64,000 nucleotides of DNA. Origin: Lachnospiraceae bacterium (GTDB lineage: Bacteria; Bacillota_A; Clostridia; Lachnospirales; Lachnospiraceae). The stretch spans positions 124,001 through 188,000 of the forward strand of contig JAFZAZ010000014.1 in assembly GCA_017561985.1 (NCBI GenBank), read 5' to 3'. Under the pieces are notes generated by a model. The model saw only the letters and a program-made list of their open reading frames with translations. It did no database searches and was not told the origin of the DNA. Positions 45,406-55,298 of this stretch are shown one piece after another (positions within the stretch are counted from its first letter, which is position 1; the number at the start of each line of letters is the position of its first letter). A program made the position numbers and the translations under genes.

Positions 45406-47415
45406 CTATTCGGGCTTGTAAAGTGTCTCGTAAATGACGATGAGTTCATTGTCATCCTCTTCGTAAACTCGGGTGAACGCCTGGTCCAGCACATCCGTGC
45501 GTATCGTGTCGTCATAATACTCCCAGATGTAATTTATGACGATGTACGAAACTTTCATATTCCAGGCAAGCTCCGTCAGCGATTCCGAATAATCGCTGTG
45601 GGTAAGAATGTACGAGTTGTTGTACCGTTCATCCACGTCGTACCCCGCGTCGGAAGCCTGCCAATAGTAGCCCATGTAGTTCTGAAAACCCGCGACACTG
45701 AAGTCCGAAAGTACATTGTCCCCTTCGAGGAAAATGGTCTTTCGGTCCACTCCCGCTTCCTGAGCCCACTTGAGAATGCCCGGGTACAGGTCGTACGAGT
45801 ACGAGACGTCGCTGTCGCATTTTACGAGGACGAGGAAGCTGTCATAAATTCCGGTGACCGTCAGAGGAATGAACGCAGCAATGACAGCGATGCGCCGTAT
45901 CGCTGTGAGTCCTTTGCTTTTTCCCGTTTCAAGCAGTCTCGCAACGCTGATCGCACCGAGAATTCCAATCCAGTACAGCGCATAAAGCATATACTTGTGG
46001 TTCTGTGTCACGTTCGGCGAAAGAAGTACAGTGAACGCAAATGCGATCGGCACAAGTGTTGCAATCAACATTACTCTGTGAACACGGTTCCCAAGGATCG
46101 CAAGCGCGATCAGCACCAGGATCATGATACCGAGCCATTGTCCGAAGAACTTCAAAACGCCGAGAAACGAGTGATCGGTCAAAATATAACCGAACGAAAA
46201 ATGAATGCCGAACGGTTTAGCGCTTCCGGAGAACATCTTAAGGAAGCCAAGTGTCATCGGAACCGAGATCGCCGCCGTGATAACATACGCAATCCTGTGC
46301 GCCGAGAAAAGGAACATAACGGCAAGCACGAGAAGCGTCGCGATCTCCATATGTCCGTTTGCATACCCGGTAAGTCCGAGCGCAATGCCGCATACAACGG
46401 CAGTTATGATGACGCTGCGCGGTGCCTTTTCCTTTGCAACTTCCTCGCCGCTCTTCCGCTTTGCATGCAGCTCACAACCGCGGATCAACAACGGAAGGAA
46501 CCGACTGATCACCCAGAACGAAACCGCCATTCCGAAGATCAGATGGCGCTGGTTCAATAATGCGTTGACTTCATAGATTCCCCACCACTCGAGGTCCGTC
46601 TTTCCTACGTAATCGACGTTCGAGCGGAACGCCTCCACAAGATTTCCGGAGTTGTCCCAAAGGAATTGGAAGAATCCGAGTGCAGAGCGGAACGTGACAA
46701 AAAGCCATACAAAAAGACAGACTCTCTTCTTCGCACCGAGTCGGAATGCGCACTCGTACACTGCCATGTAAAGCGCCATCATTGCTAAGACGCTTGGTAC
46801 ATTGTACGCAAAATCAAGTCTCATGCCGAGGAACTCGAGGTTGCCCGCGAGAAAATCAAAGAAGAAATGATAATTCATGCCGGCTCCCGTAAAAACCGGG
46901 AACTGCGCCGGGATCTGTTCCCAAATCGAGAAGGACCGGATCACATTGACATGAAGACCGAAATCTTCCGCTACCGGGCTTCCGATGATGATTCTTCCCT
47001 GCACGACGCGGAAGCTCGCAATCATCATGACACACGCAAACGAAAGCGATGCCGCGAGGTACAAAATGTCTGTTCCCGTAGGCAAAAGCTGTTTGCCGAG
47101 CTGCTTCCAATGCACACGCCTGCGCACTAATATAAGCGAAACCGCGGAAAATACAGCTCCGGCCGACATCACGATCGCGTTTGCGATCACGAGCGGATGC
47201 TCATACGATTGAAACAGCGAAGCAACCGCATAAACCGACCACGTAACTGTCAGCACACCGAGAATAAACGCCGCAGGAAGAAGCGAAAACGCCGGATTGC
47301 GCGTCCGCTCTCCCATCGCCGTCAAAACCTTCTTTTGCATTACCTGCGGCATACACAGCGTCACGATTGCAAGTCCTACCGCCATACAGATCAATAAATA
47401 CAATACTGAAATCAT
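45406..47415 (-). CDS. Polytopic membrane protein, possible GT-C glycosyltransferase
   Basis: A 669-residue protein with roughly 13-15 predicted membrane segments. A large first loop contains SPVAEDFGLHVNVIRSF and the segment FTGAGMNYHFFFDFLAGNLE, which resembles the acidic first-loop pattern of GT-C lipid-sugar-dependent glycosyltransferases; a C-terminal soluble domain (about 540-669) follows. No family is recognised with certainty. It overlaps the polC stop by 4 bp (ATGA) with GGGGAG upstream, so it is the last gene of the polC operon and translationally coupled. Confidence 0.75.
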   Translation of the reverse strand: MISVLYLLICMAVGLAIVTLCMPQVMQKKVLTAMGERTRNPAFSLLPAAFILGVLTVTWSVYAVASLFQSYEHPLVIANAIVMSAGAVFSAVSLILVRRRVHWKQLGKQLLPTGTDILYLAASLSFACVMMIASFRVVQGRIIIGSPVAEDFGLHVNVIRSFSIWEQIPAQFPVFTGAGMNYHFFFDFLAGNLEFLGMRLDFAYNVPSVLAMMALYMAVYECAFRLGAKKRVCLFVWLFVTFRSALGFFQFLWDNSGNLVEAFRSNVDYVGKTDLEWWGIYEVNALLNQRHLIFGMAVSFWVISRFLPLLIRGCELHAKRKSGEEVAKEKAPRSVIITAVVCGIALGLTGYANGHMEIATLLVLAVMFLFSAHRIAYVITAAISVPMTLGFLKMFSGSAKPFGIHFSFGYILTDHSFLGVLKFFGQWLGIMILVLIALAILGNRVHRVMLIATLVPIAFAFTVLLSPNVTQNHKYMLYALYWIGILGAISVARLLETGKSKGLTAIRRIAVIAAFIPLTVTGIYDSFLVLVKCDSDVSYSYDLYPGILKWAQEAGVDRKTIFLEGDNVLSDFSVAGFQNYMGYYWQASDAGYDVDERYNNSYILTHSDYSESLTELAWNMKVSYIVINYIWEYYDDTIRTDVLDQAFTRVYEEDDNELIVIYETLYKPE

Positions 47416-50400
47416 TGTAACTCCCCGAAGAAATCCTGAATCCTCATCTGGTTGGATTCCTGCATATTCCCCAACACTCCTACTTCCGTTAACAGATCAG
47501 TCACGCTCGTGCCGACATGGCAGCGGTTCCGGATATCCTCCTTGGAAATGAAGGGCTCGTCCGGATTCGCATTTTCCTCAATCGACTGTGCGGCGACGAT
47601 GCCGAGTCCGTCGATCGACGTCAAAGACGGCATGATCTTTCCGTCAACAATTGTAAATCTTCCGGCCTTCGCGCGATGAATGTCAATCGGCACGAAATCA
47701 TATCCGCGCGCGTACATCTCCTGAACAAGCTTCATATCCTTCAACATGCCCTGCTCCTTGTCGGAGAGCGCATACTGCTTGTTGTTGCTCTGGTTTCGGC
47801 GGTTGAACTCCTTTAAGATGATCTCCATATGCTCACGGCCCTGCGCCATGACCGCATAGTTGAAGTTCTTCGCACGGATCGAAAAATACGCCGCATAGTA
47901 CGCCAGCGGATAATACAGCTTAAAATACGCAACACGGAACGCCATCATGACGTAAGCGCACGCGTGCGCCTTCGGGAACATGTATTTGATGCGCTTGCAC
48001 GACCAGATGTACCAGTCGGGCACGTTGTGCTCAACCATGGTCTCTTCCATCTCCGGCTCGAGTCCCTTGCCTTTGCGAACTTTCTCCATGATCTTGAACG
48101 CCTTGTTGCTCTCGATCCCCATGCTGATCAGATATGTCATGATATCGTCACGCGTGCAGATTGCCGTGGAGAGCGTGCATTTTCCCTGTGCTATGAGATC
48201 CTGCGTATTGTTCGTCCAGACGTCGGTTCCGTGCGAAAGTCCGGAGATACGGATCATGTCCGTAAACGACGTCGGCTGCGTCTCCTGCAGCATCTTCATA
48301 ACGAAGTTTGTTCCGAGCTCCGGAAGTCCGAGGCTTCCCAGCTCGCAGCCGTCGATATCTTCCGGACGAATGCCGAGCGCTGATGTGCCGCGCATCAAGG
48401 CAAGCACGTTCGGATCATCCATCGGGATCGTCTTTACGTCGATTCCCGTGATATCCTCGAGCATTCGGATCATGGTCGGATCATCATGGCCGAGAATATC
48501 GAGTTTCAAAAGGTTGTGGTCGATCTTGTGGTAATCGAAATGCGTCGTCACCATCGACTCCGAATCGTTGGCGGGGAACTGGATCGGCGTAAACGTGTCG
48601 ATCTCCTCTCCGTGAGGAAGTACGATGATACCGCCGGGGTGCTGACCAGTCGAGCGACGCACGCCGACGCAGCCCTGCAGAATGCGCTCGATCTCAGCAG
48701 TCCTCTTCGGGATTCCGTGCTCTTCGTAGTACTTCTTGATGAAACCATACGCGGTCTTGTCCGCCAGCGTTCCCACAGTACCCGCGCGGAACGTATGTCC
48801 CTTGCCGAACAAAACTTCCGTGTACGCATGCGCCTTGCTCTGGTATTCACTCGAAAAATTCAGGTCAATATCAGGCTCTTTGTCGCCGTTAAATCCGAGG
48901 AACGTCTCGAACGGAATGTTCTGTCCGTCGCGCGTCAGCTCTTTGCCGCACACGGGACAATTGCGTCTCGGAAGGTCAAATCCGGAATTCAGTCCGTGTT
49001 CCTTGATAATCTCGGAATCAAAATCGTAAAAATGGCATGATTTGCAGAAATAATGCGCCTGCAGTGGATTTACCTCGGTGATCCCGGCCATGGTCGCTAC
49101 AAAGGACGAACCTACGGAACCACGCGAGCCCACGAGATAACCGTCGTCGTTAGAGTGCTTTACAAGTCGCTGTGCGATGATATACATCACGGCAAATCCG
49201 TTCTTGATGATTGATCCGAGTTCCTTCTCCAACCGCTCACTTACGATCGTAGGAAGGTTCTCTCCGTACCAGCTCTTCGCAGTCTCATAACATATGGAGC
49301 GAAGCTCGTTGTCAGAGTTCTCGATCACCGGAGGACATTTGTCGGGGCGCACGGGGTCGATCCGCTCGATCATATCGTTGATGCGGTTCGGGTTTGTGAC
49401 TACCACTTCGTATGCTTTCTCGCTCGAGAGGTACGTGAACTCCTCGAGCATCTCGTCCGTCGTTCTGTAGAAAAGCGGCGGCTGGCGGTCCGCATCCGGG
49501 AAGCCTTTGCCCGCCATGATGATGCGGCGGTACACCTCATCCTCGGCATTCAGAAAATGTACGTCGCACGTGGCGATGCACATTTTCCCATGCGCATCCG
49601 CAAGGTCCACGATGCGTCGGTTCAATTTCGCGAGGTCATTGTAGTCCGTAACCTGCGGAATCTTCTCGTCATCGATCATGTACGCGTTGTTACCGAGAGG
49701 CTGGATCTCATAATAATCGTAAAAGTCGCTGATACGCTTGATCTCTTCCTCTGGCTTTTCGAACAGGATCGCTCGGAACAATTCTCCCGCCTCACAGGCA
49801 GAACCGATGATCAGTCCCTCGCGCATGCTCCGAAGCATGCTCTTCGGAATACGGGGACGATCCTTGTAGCAATAATCGATATGTGAACGGGAAACAAGCC
49901 GGTACAGGTTGTTTCTTCCGACATCGTTCTTGCACAAAATGATGATGTGATAACTCGGAAGTCTCTTGATCTGCTCCTTATCGCGGATGTAATCGAGAGG
50001 CTTTCCGTCCTCGCCCAGAACTCCCTCGTCGTCGACCAGATAGCCCTCACAGCCGTATATGATCTTAAACTTCCTGTATGCCTCAGCGAGCTCCGGATCG
50101 TTTGCGTAATCCTTCGGATTCAACGCGTGCGCGGCATCGACAAATGACTGCACAACGCCGTGGTCCGTGATCGCGATCGCGGGATGTCCCCAACGGAACG
50201 CTGTCTCCACAAGCTTCTTGACGTCCGTAACCGCGTCCATATCGCTCATCTGTGTGTGACAATGAAGCTCTACACGTTTTACGGGAGCAGTGTCGTTTCT
50301 GCGCATACGGAAATCGACCGAGTGACGAAGTCCTGTGATGCGCGTAATCGTAAGCTCGCGCGAATATTTGTCGTCCTCCGTCTCGCCGTGGAGCCAGATG

Positions 50401-51389
50401 AACGTACCGTTCTTCAATTCTTTCAACACATCTCCCGCGTCTTCGGTCGAGATGTACATTTTACACGAGATCGAGTCTTCGAAGTCAGTGATGTTGAATG
50501 TGATCAACGTCTTGGTAGCGCGCTTCTTGCCCTCTTCCTCGGGCTGTGCGTCGCGTCTCACAAGCTCTCTGGAGTCCACGCCGAAGATCTGTCCGTTGAT
50601 CACGACTTCCTGGTATGGATATTGCAGCGTCGAAACGGGCGTTGTCTCGGACATGTTGAAAGATTTGCCGTAAAATACTTCCGGATCCTGCGGCGCAGCC
50701 TTCTTGCGTCGAAATTCCTTCTTCTCGCCGTCGTCCGGAACCTCTTTTTTCTCATGTTTCACGAGGTCCTTCGGCTTGTGTTCCTTCGTGCCGAGCGCAC
50801 CTGTATTCTCTCGCTTGCGGATGACTCTTGCGATATGCTCGTCCTGAGAATACACGCGCTCCTCGCGGTATGAATCGTGCAGGTCCTCGGGCTCAGCGTA
50901 CGAGATTTCGACTCTTTGGAATCTCCCGTTCCAGCGTGCAAGGCTCTCCGCAAAATCCTTGAGGAACGACTGCTCCATCGCCATGAACACGCAGCTTCCC
51001 GGAAGAAGGAACCGTATTGTCTCTCCGTCAAGCGAAACTTCTGCCTCCTTCATGAGATAGCCGTAGCTTTGATGGAAATTGGCGTCATACTCCTGGCGGA
51101 TCAGTCCGAGCAGGTCGGAAAGCGCGTCCTCGTCGGATTCATTTTCCTCAATGCATGCAAAACGGGCCTGCAGGCATACGTGCTTGCCCGCCGGTCCGAA
51201 ATATTGCTCTTCGATCGCTTTTGTGATTCTCGAAAGAACCTCGTAGTCGACCATGCTGTCAGACTCCGCATAGATCGTGACGGTGTCCGTCGCTTCACAC
51301 GAAGTAATCTGCGCAACCGTGATACGACTCGCATACGGCGCAGACCTGGCGTCGAGGTTCAGTTCGTCAAATACTTCCGAGATACGCAT
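47412..51389 (-). CDS. polC: DNA polymerase III PolC-type alpha subunit lacking the exonuclease domain
   Basis: A 1325-residue replicative polymerase. It has an N-terminal domain (1-260), an OB fold (about 265-370), a PHP domain, a zinc finger (CKSC...CPVC, near 785-815), and a polymerase core with PDIDLNFSSEY (near 840) and KLDILGHDDPT (near 965). In typical PolC (about 1430-1460 residues) a ~170-residue DEDD exonuclease is embedded in the PHP domain. Here PHP part 1 (YGCEGYLVDDEG, near 450) passes through ~20 residues straight into PHP part 2 (SYHIIILCKNDVGRNNLYRLVS, near 480), with no DxETTG or other exonuclease motif. PHP metal ligands (HCHTQ, ITDHG, CDVH) remain. The frame is intact. Confidence 0.95.
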   Translation of the reverse strand: MRISEVFDELNLDARSAPYASRITVAQITSCEATDTVTIYAESDSMVDYEVLSRITKAIEEQYFGPAGKHVCLQARFACIEENESDEDALSDLLGLIRQEYDANFHQSYGYLMKEAEVSLDGETIRFLLPGSCVFMAMEQSFLKDFAESLARWNGRFQRVEISYAEPEDLHDSYREERVYSQDEHIARVIRKRENTGALGTKEHKPKDLVKHEKKEVPDDGEKKEFRRKKAAPQDPEVFYGKSFNMSETTPVSTLQYPYQEVVINGQIFGVDSRELVRRDAQPEEEGKKRATKTLITFNITDFEDSISCKMYISTEDAGDVLKELKNGTFIWLHGETEDDKYSRELTITRITGLRHSVDFRMRRNDTAPVKRVELHCHTQMSDMDAVTDVKKLVETAFRWGHPAIAITDHGVVQSFVDAAHALNPKDYANDPELAEAYRKFKIIYGCEGYLVDDEGVLGEDGKPLDYIRDKEQIKRLPSYHIIILCKNDVGRNNLYRLVSRSHIDYCYKDRPRIPKSMLRSMREGLIIGSACEAGELFRAILFEKPEEEIKRISDFYDYYEIQPLGNNAYMIDDEKIPQVTDYNDLAKLNRRIVDLADAHGKMCIATCDVHFLNAEDEVYRRIIMAGKGFPDADRQPPLFYRTTDEMLEEFTYLSSEKAYEVVVTNPNRINDMIERIDPVRPDKCPPVIENSDNELRSICYETAKSWYGENLPTIVSERLEKELGSIIKNGFAVMYIIAQRLVKHSNDDGYLVGSRGSVGSSFVATMAGITEVNPLQAHYFCKSCHFYDFDSEIIKEHGLNSGFDLPRRNCPVCGKELTRDGQNIPFETFLGFNGDKEPDIDLNFSSEYQSKAHAYTEVLFGKGHTFRAGTVGTLADKTAYGFIKKYYEEHGIPKRTAEIERILQGCVGVRRSTGQHPGGIIVLPHGEEIDTFTPIQFPANDSESMVTTHFDYHKIDHNLLKLDILGHDDPTMIRMLEDITGIDVKTIPMDDPNVLALMRGTSALGIRPEDIDGCELGSLGLPELGTNFVMKMLQETQPTSFTDMIRISGLSHGTDVWTNNTQDLIAQGKCTLSTAICTRDDIMTYLISMGIESNKAFKIMEKVRKGKGLEPEMEETMVEHNVPDWYIWSCKRIKYMFPKAHACAYVMMAFRVAYFKLYYPLAYYAAYFSIRAKNFNYAVMAQGREHMEIILKEFNRRNQSNNKQYALSDKEQGMLKDMKLVQEMYARGYDFVPIDIHRAKAGRFTIVDGKIMPSLTSIDGLGIVAAQSIEENANPDEPFISKEDIRNRCHVGTSVTDLLTEVGVLGNMQESNQMRIQDFFGELQ

Positions 51390-51397
51390 AGTTGTCC

Positions 51398-52471
51398 TCA
51401 GTTCTTCGCATTGCGCTCCGCGCGAAGTCGTTCCAGTTCTCTCTCAAGCGCCGGAAGAAGCTCGCTCTCCGGCATTTTCGCAAGGATCTCACCCTTGCGG
51501 AACAAAAGTCCCTCACCGTCTCCTCCGGCGATTCCGAGATCGGCTTCTCTCGCCTCTCCGGGGCCGTTCACGACACATCCCATGACCGCAACTCGGATCG
51601 GAAGGTCGTCGTAGCGTCCGACAAGCTCCTCCGCACGCGCCGCAAGACCGATCAGGTCGATTTTCGTCCTTCCGCAGGTCGGGCACGAAACAAGCTCGAT
51701 ACCGCCCTGACGAAGGCCGAGCGTCTTCAGTATGCGGATTGCGGAACGGACTTCCTCCTCCGGGCTTCCCGTGAGCGACACGCGGATCGTATCGCCGATG
51801 CCCTCATGGAGCAAAATGCCGATGCCGACCGCAGACTTGATATTTCCTGCCCAGACCGAACCGGCTTCGGTCACGCCTACATGGAGCGGATAGTTCGTCT
51901 CCTTTGAAACACGCTCGTACGACTCAACGCAGAGCGGTACATCGGATGCCTTAATGCTGATGACAATGTCCGAAAAATCCATCTCCTCGAGCATCCGCAC
52001 TTTGGAGAGCGCGCTCTCCGTAAGGCCCTGCGCGGTAACGCCGCCGTATTTTTCGATCAGCGGCTTCTCAAGCGATCCGCTGTTGACTCCGACACGGATC
52101 GGAATCCCTGCGGCTTTAGCTTCGTTTACAACCGCAAGTACACGGTCACGGTCGCCGATGTTTCCGGGATTGATGCGGATCTTGTCCGCCCCTGAACGGA
52201 TGGAAGCGATCGCCAGCCGGTAATCAAAATGAATGTCCGCTACAAGCGGTATATGAATCTGTTTTTTGATCTCACGGATCGCATCTGCGGCTTCCTGCGT
52301 TGGAACTGCCACACGGATGATCTCACAGCCGAGTTCCTCGAGCGCACGGATCTGACGCACCGTAGCCTCGACATCCTCGGTCTTCGTATTGCACATTGAT
52401 TGAATTGCTATCGGAGCACCGCCGCCGATGCACACATCTCCGATCCGCACCTGCTTTGTTTCCAAACGCAT
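51398..52471 (-). CDS. ispG: 4-hydroxy-3-methylbut-2-en-1-yl diphosphate synthase (IspG/GcpE)
   Basis: A 357-residue Fe-S enzyme of the MEP isoprenoid pathway. The N-terminal TIM barrel starts with the substrate motif GGGAPIAIQSMCNTKTED. The C-terminal domain carries the cluster cysteines in CPTCGRTKID (near 265) and MGCVVNGPGEA (near 300). It lies in the same operon as dxr, the second enzyme of the pathway, with 15 bp to rseP and 8 bp to polC. Confidence 0.96.
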   Translation of the reverse strand: MRLETKQVRIGDVCIGGGAPIAIQSMCNTKTEDVEATVRQIRALEELGCEIIRVAVPTQEAADAIREIKKQIHIPLVADIHFDYRLAIASIRSGADKIRINPGNIGDRDRVLAVVNEAKAAGIPIRVGVNSGSLEKPLIEKYGGVTAQGLTESALSKVRMLEEMDFSDIVISIKASDVPLCVESYERVSKETNYPLHVGVTEAGSVWAGNIKSAVGIGILLHEGIGDTIRVSLTGSPEEEVRSAIRILKTLGLRQGGIELVSCPTCGRTKIDLIGLAARAEELVGRYDDLPIRVAVMGCVVNGPGEAREADLGIAGGDGEGLLFRKGEILAKMPESELLPALERELERLRAERNAKN

Positions 52472-52486
52472 GAGATTCCTCCGTCG

Positions 52487-54070
52487 TTACAATATTGCCG
52501 GCAGAAGCATGCCGAACACATTCGAGATATCGTTAAACAAAATGAATACCATCAAAATCATCAGGAGCACGAAACCGACGAGCGTCACATACCCCTCGAC
52601 CTTCGCGGGAACAGGCTTGCCTCGCACCGCCTCGATCAGCAGGAACAACAATCTTCCGCCGTCGAGCGCAGGAATCGGAAGGAGGTTCATCACTCCGAGG
52701 TTGGCGCTCAGCAGGATTGCCCAGTTGATCAAATTCAGGATGGCATAGAAAATACCGTCCGTGTGATAGCTCTGGTCAACCACGTCACTGACTTCGCTCA
52801 CGACTCGAACCGCGCCGCCGACATCCTCCTTCTTGGCCTTGCCCTGAGCGAGGAATACAAGGCTCTTCACGGTCGCCTTCATCCAGTATTTTACTTCGAC
52901 ATAACCGTAGCGAAGAACATTGAAGAAGCCTACCTTCTCGCGATACTGCGTGTTGTAGGAAAAGCCGAGCTTGTACTCCTCGAGAAGCGTCGGATTGATC
53001 TTGCGGACGATTCTCGCGCCGTCACGGAGAAGTTCGAGCGTCACCGTAGTATCGCTGACGGGGTTTTGCTTGATATACTCCTGGAACGACTCCGGTGTGG
53101 AGATGTCCGTTCCATTGATGCCTACCACATAGTCACCGGGCAGGATTCCGACGTCCTTTGCGGCTCCCGAAACCTCGGTGATCACCATCGGACTTTCCTT
53201 GCCGTCCTGATTCAGATAGTACGAAATACCGAACACATAGCGCTTGTCGTATTTCGTCTTATATGTTGTTTCGTACTCTTTTCCGTCGCGCTTGTACTTG
53301 ATCGTAACCTCTTCGGGAACACCGTCAAGGCTTTCGTAAAGTGCTATGTCGCGTCCGATATTTACAGTATGATCCTCGTACTCGGTGATCACGTCGCCCG
53401 CCTGCAGTCCTGTCTCAGCCGCGATCTGCTCGTCAACACTTGTCACGATCGCAGGGTCATATCCGATGGAACCGAGGATAATACACGCAAACAGAAACGC
53501 AAGGATGAAGTTAAAAAACGGTCCGGCAAATACGATACTGATCCTCTGCCATACATTCTTGCTTCTGAACGATCCTTCCGACTCATCTCTAAGCTCATCT
53601 TCGGTTGCCTTGTCAGCGTCGGTTTTTTCACCCTCGGCAGCTGCGTTCGCGTCTTCGGAAGACGCATTCACTGCTGCCGCATTTTCCGAAGAGTTCTCTG
53701 CGGAGTCTTCGGACGCATTCGCAGCGTCTTTCCCGTCATCTTTCTCTTCCTTCCCCTCGGGATCCAGGAAGCCGGGATCGTCCTCGCCGAGCATCAGGCA
53801 GGAACCGCCAAAAGGAAGAAGTTTGATCGACCATTTGGTCCCGCGGATCGTCTTGCTCACGAGGCGAGGGCCCATTCCGAGGGAAAATTCCTTGACCGTA
53901 ACGCCGTTTACTCGCGCCATAATAAAATGTCCGAACTCATGGAAACAGATCACAAGGCCAATCATAAAGATTGCCAGCAAAATATTCCAGTGCCCCGTCA
54001 TGACGAGCGCCACAATGGCTGCGATCATCACGAGCGCACTTATGATTGTCTTCGTGTTGTCGTTCTTCAC
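52487..54070 (-). CDS. rseP: RIP zinc metalloprotease RseP with acidic insertion
   Basis: A 527-residue site-2 protease-type membrane enzyme. HEFGH (44-48) is the zinc motif within the first helix pair, a PDZ domain spans about 205-400, and the C-terminal NLLPIPALDGGRLLF holds the third zinc ligand. Between GEDDPGFLDPEG (about 95-106) and SFRSKNVWQRISIVFAGP (from 167) there is a ~60-residue insertion rich in Ala, Glu, Asp, Ser and Asn where homologues have a short loop. The start is GTG at 54070, 4 nt after the dxr stop, with CGGAG upstream. It cleaves anti-sigma factors or signal peptides within the membrane (family knowledge). Confidence 0.93.
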   Translation of the reverse strand: MKNDNTKTIISALVMIAAIVALVMTGHWNILLAIFMIGLVICFHEFGHFIMARVNGVTVKEFSLGMGPRLVSKTIRGTKWSIKLLPFGGSCLMLGEDDPGFLDPEGKEEKDDGKDAANASEDSAENSSENAAAVNASSEDANAAAEGEKTDADKATEDELRDESEGSFRSKNVWQRISIVFAGPFFNFILAFLFACIILGSIGYDPAIVTSVDEQIAAETGLQAGDVITEYEDHTVNIGRDIALYESLDGVPEEVTIKYKRDGKEYETTYKTKYDKRYVFGISYYLNQDGKESPMVITEVSGAAKDVGILPGDYVVGINGTDISTPESFQEYIKQNPVSDTTVTLELLRDGARIVRKINPTLLEEYKLGFSYNTQYREKVGFFNVLRYGYVEVKYWMKATVKSLVFLAQGKAKKEDVGGAVRVVSEVSDVVDQSYHTDGIFYAILNLINWAILLSANLGVMNLLPIPALDGGRLLFLLIEAVRGKPVPAKVEGYVTLVGFVLLMILMVFILFNDISNVFGMLLPAIL

Positions 54071-54074
54071 CTGA

Positions 54075-55298
54075 TTACTCCGTCCTTTCTCTCTCCGTAC
54101 CACACGTCTTCAAAAACTCCACAGTCTCGCTCTCCGCCGCAAGCACCTGCTCAAGCGTTGGTGCAACGATCACTGTGTGGTTTTCAAGCGCAGCCGCGAT
54201 CATCTCCGCGATCTGCGTAAAGCCGATGCGTCCCGCAAGGAACTCCGCAACGGCATATTCATTGGCGGCATTGTACACGACGGTGAGCGTCGAGCCGCAC
54301 ATCTGCCCATAGGAGCAGTCTTTTTCCAAAACATCGCGCGCCAGCGCAAGCGCCGGAAAATTCTCATAGTCCGGCGGCAGAAATGTCAATGTTCCGATGT
54401 TGAAAAGGTCGAGCTGTGTTGCAATCTGTTCGTGGCGCTCGGGATACATGATTGCATATTCGATCGGCAGCCTCATGTCCGGCGTGCCCATCTGACCGAT
54501 CACGGCTCCGTCGACGAACTCAACTGCCGAATGCAGAACGCTCTGCGGATGGATCACGACCTGGATCTGCGACGGTGCAAGCCCGAACAGCCAGCGCGCC
54601 TCCATCATCTCGAGGCCCTTATTGACCATCGTTGCGGAGTCGATGGTAATCTTCTTCCCCATCGCCCAATTCGGATGCTTCAGCGCATCTTCCGCAGTAA
54701 AATCTTTCATCTCCTCAAGCTTTTTGCCGCGGAACGGTCCGCCGGAAGCCGTGAGAAGGATTCGTTTGATCGAACGATGTCCTTCGAAAAATGCATCCCG
54801 ATCTTTGTCCGGAACCGTCTGCAGCGACTGGAATATCGCAGAATGCTCGCTGTCGATCGGATACAAAGCTACTCCGTGCTCGCGAAGCATGGGAAGGATC
54901 AAATGACCGGCCGTAACAAGCGTCTCCTTGTTTGCAAGAGCGACGTCCTTGCCGGCCTCGATCGCTGCCATCGTCGGACGGATTCCGATCATCCCGACAA
55001 GCGCGACAACGGTCATCGTCGCTTCCGAAGCCGACGCACATGCAAGCAGACCGTCCATGCCCGCGACTACTTTCGTTCCGGGCAGATCGGACAGTCTCTC
55101 CGAGAGTTCCTCGTAAAGAGTTTCGTTATAAATGCATACAAGACCCGGACGAAATTCCCGGGCCTGCTGTTCCAAAAGATCAACACTGGATTTTGCCGCA
55201 AGAGCGACAACCTTAAGTTCGTCAGGGAACTTCCGCGCAAGTTCAAGTGTCTGTACGCCGATTGATCCCGTCGAACCTAACAGGGAAAGATATTTCAT
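54075..55298 (-). CDS. dxr: 1-deoxy-D-xylulose 5-phosphate reductoisomerase
   Basis: A 407-residue MEP-pathway enzyme making MEP with NADPH. LLGSTGSIGVQTLE (4-17) binds NADPH, and the metal/substrate region contains YPIDSEHSAIFQSLQ (near 147) and LTASGGPFRG (near 185). It overlaps cdsA by 4 bp. Together with ispG it places isoprenoid synthesis next to its consumer UppS. Confidence 0.97.
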   Translation of the reverse strand: MKYLSLLGSTGSIGVQTLELARKFPDELKVVALAAKSSVDLLEQQAREFRPGLVCIYNETLYEELSERLSDLPGTKVVAGMDGLLACASASEATMTVVALVGMIGIRPTMAAIEAGKDVALANKETLVTAGHLILPMLREHGVALYPIDSEHSAIFQSLQTVPDKDRDAFFEGHRSIKRILLTASGGPFRGKKLEEMKDFTAEDALKHPNWAMGKKITIDSATMVNKGLEMMEARWLFGLAPSQIQVVIHPQSVLHSAVEFVDGAVIGQMGTPDMRLPIEYAIMYPERHEQIATQLDLFNIGTLTFLPPDYENFPALALARDVLEKDCSYGQMCGSTLTVVYNAANEYAVAEFLAGRIGFTQIAEMIAAALENHTVIVAPTLEQVLAAESETVEFLKTCGTERERTE

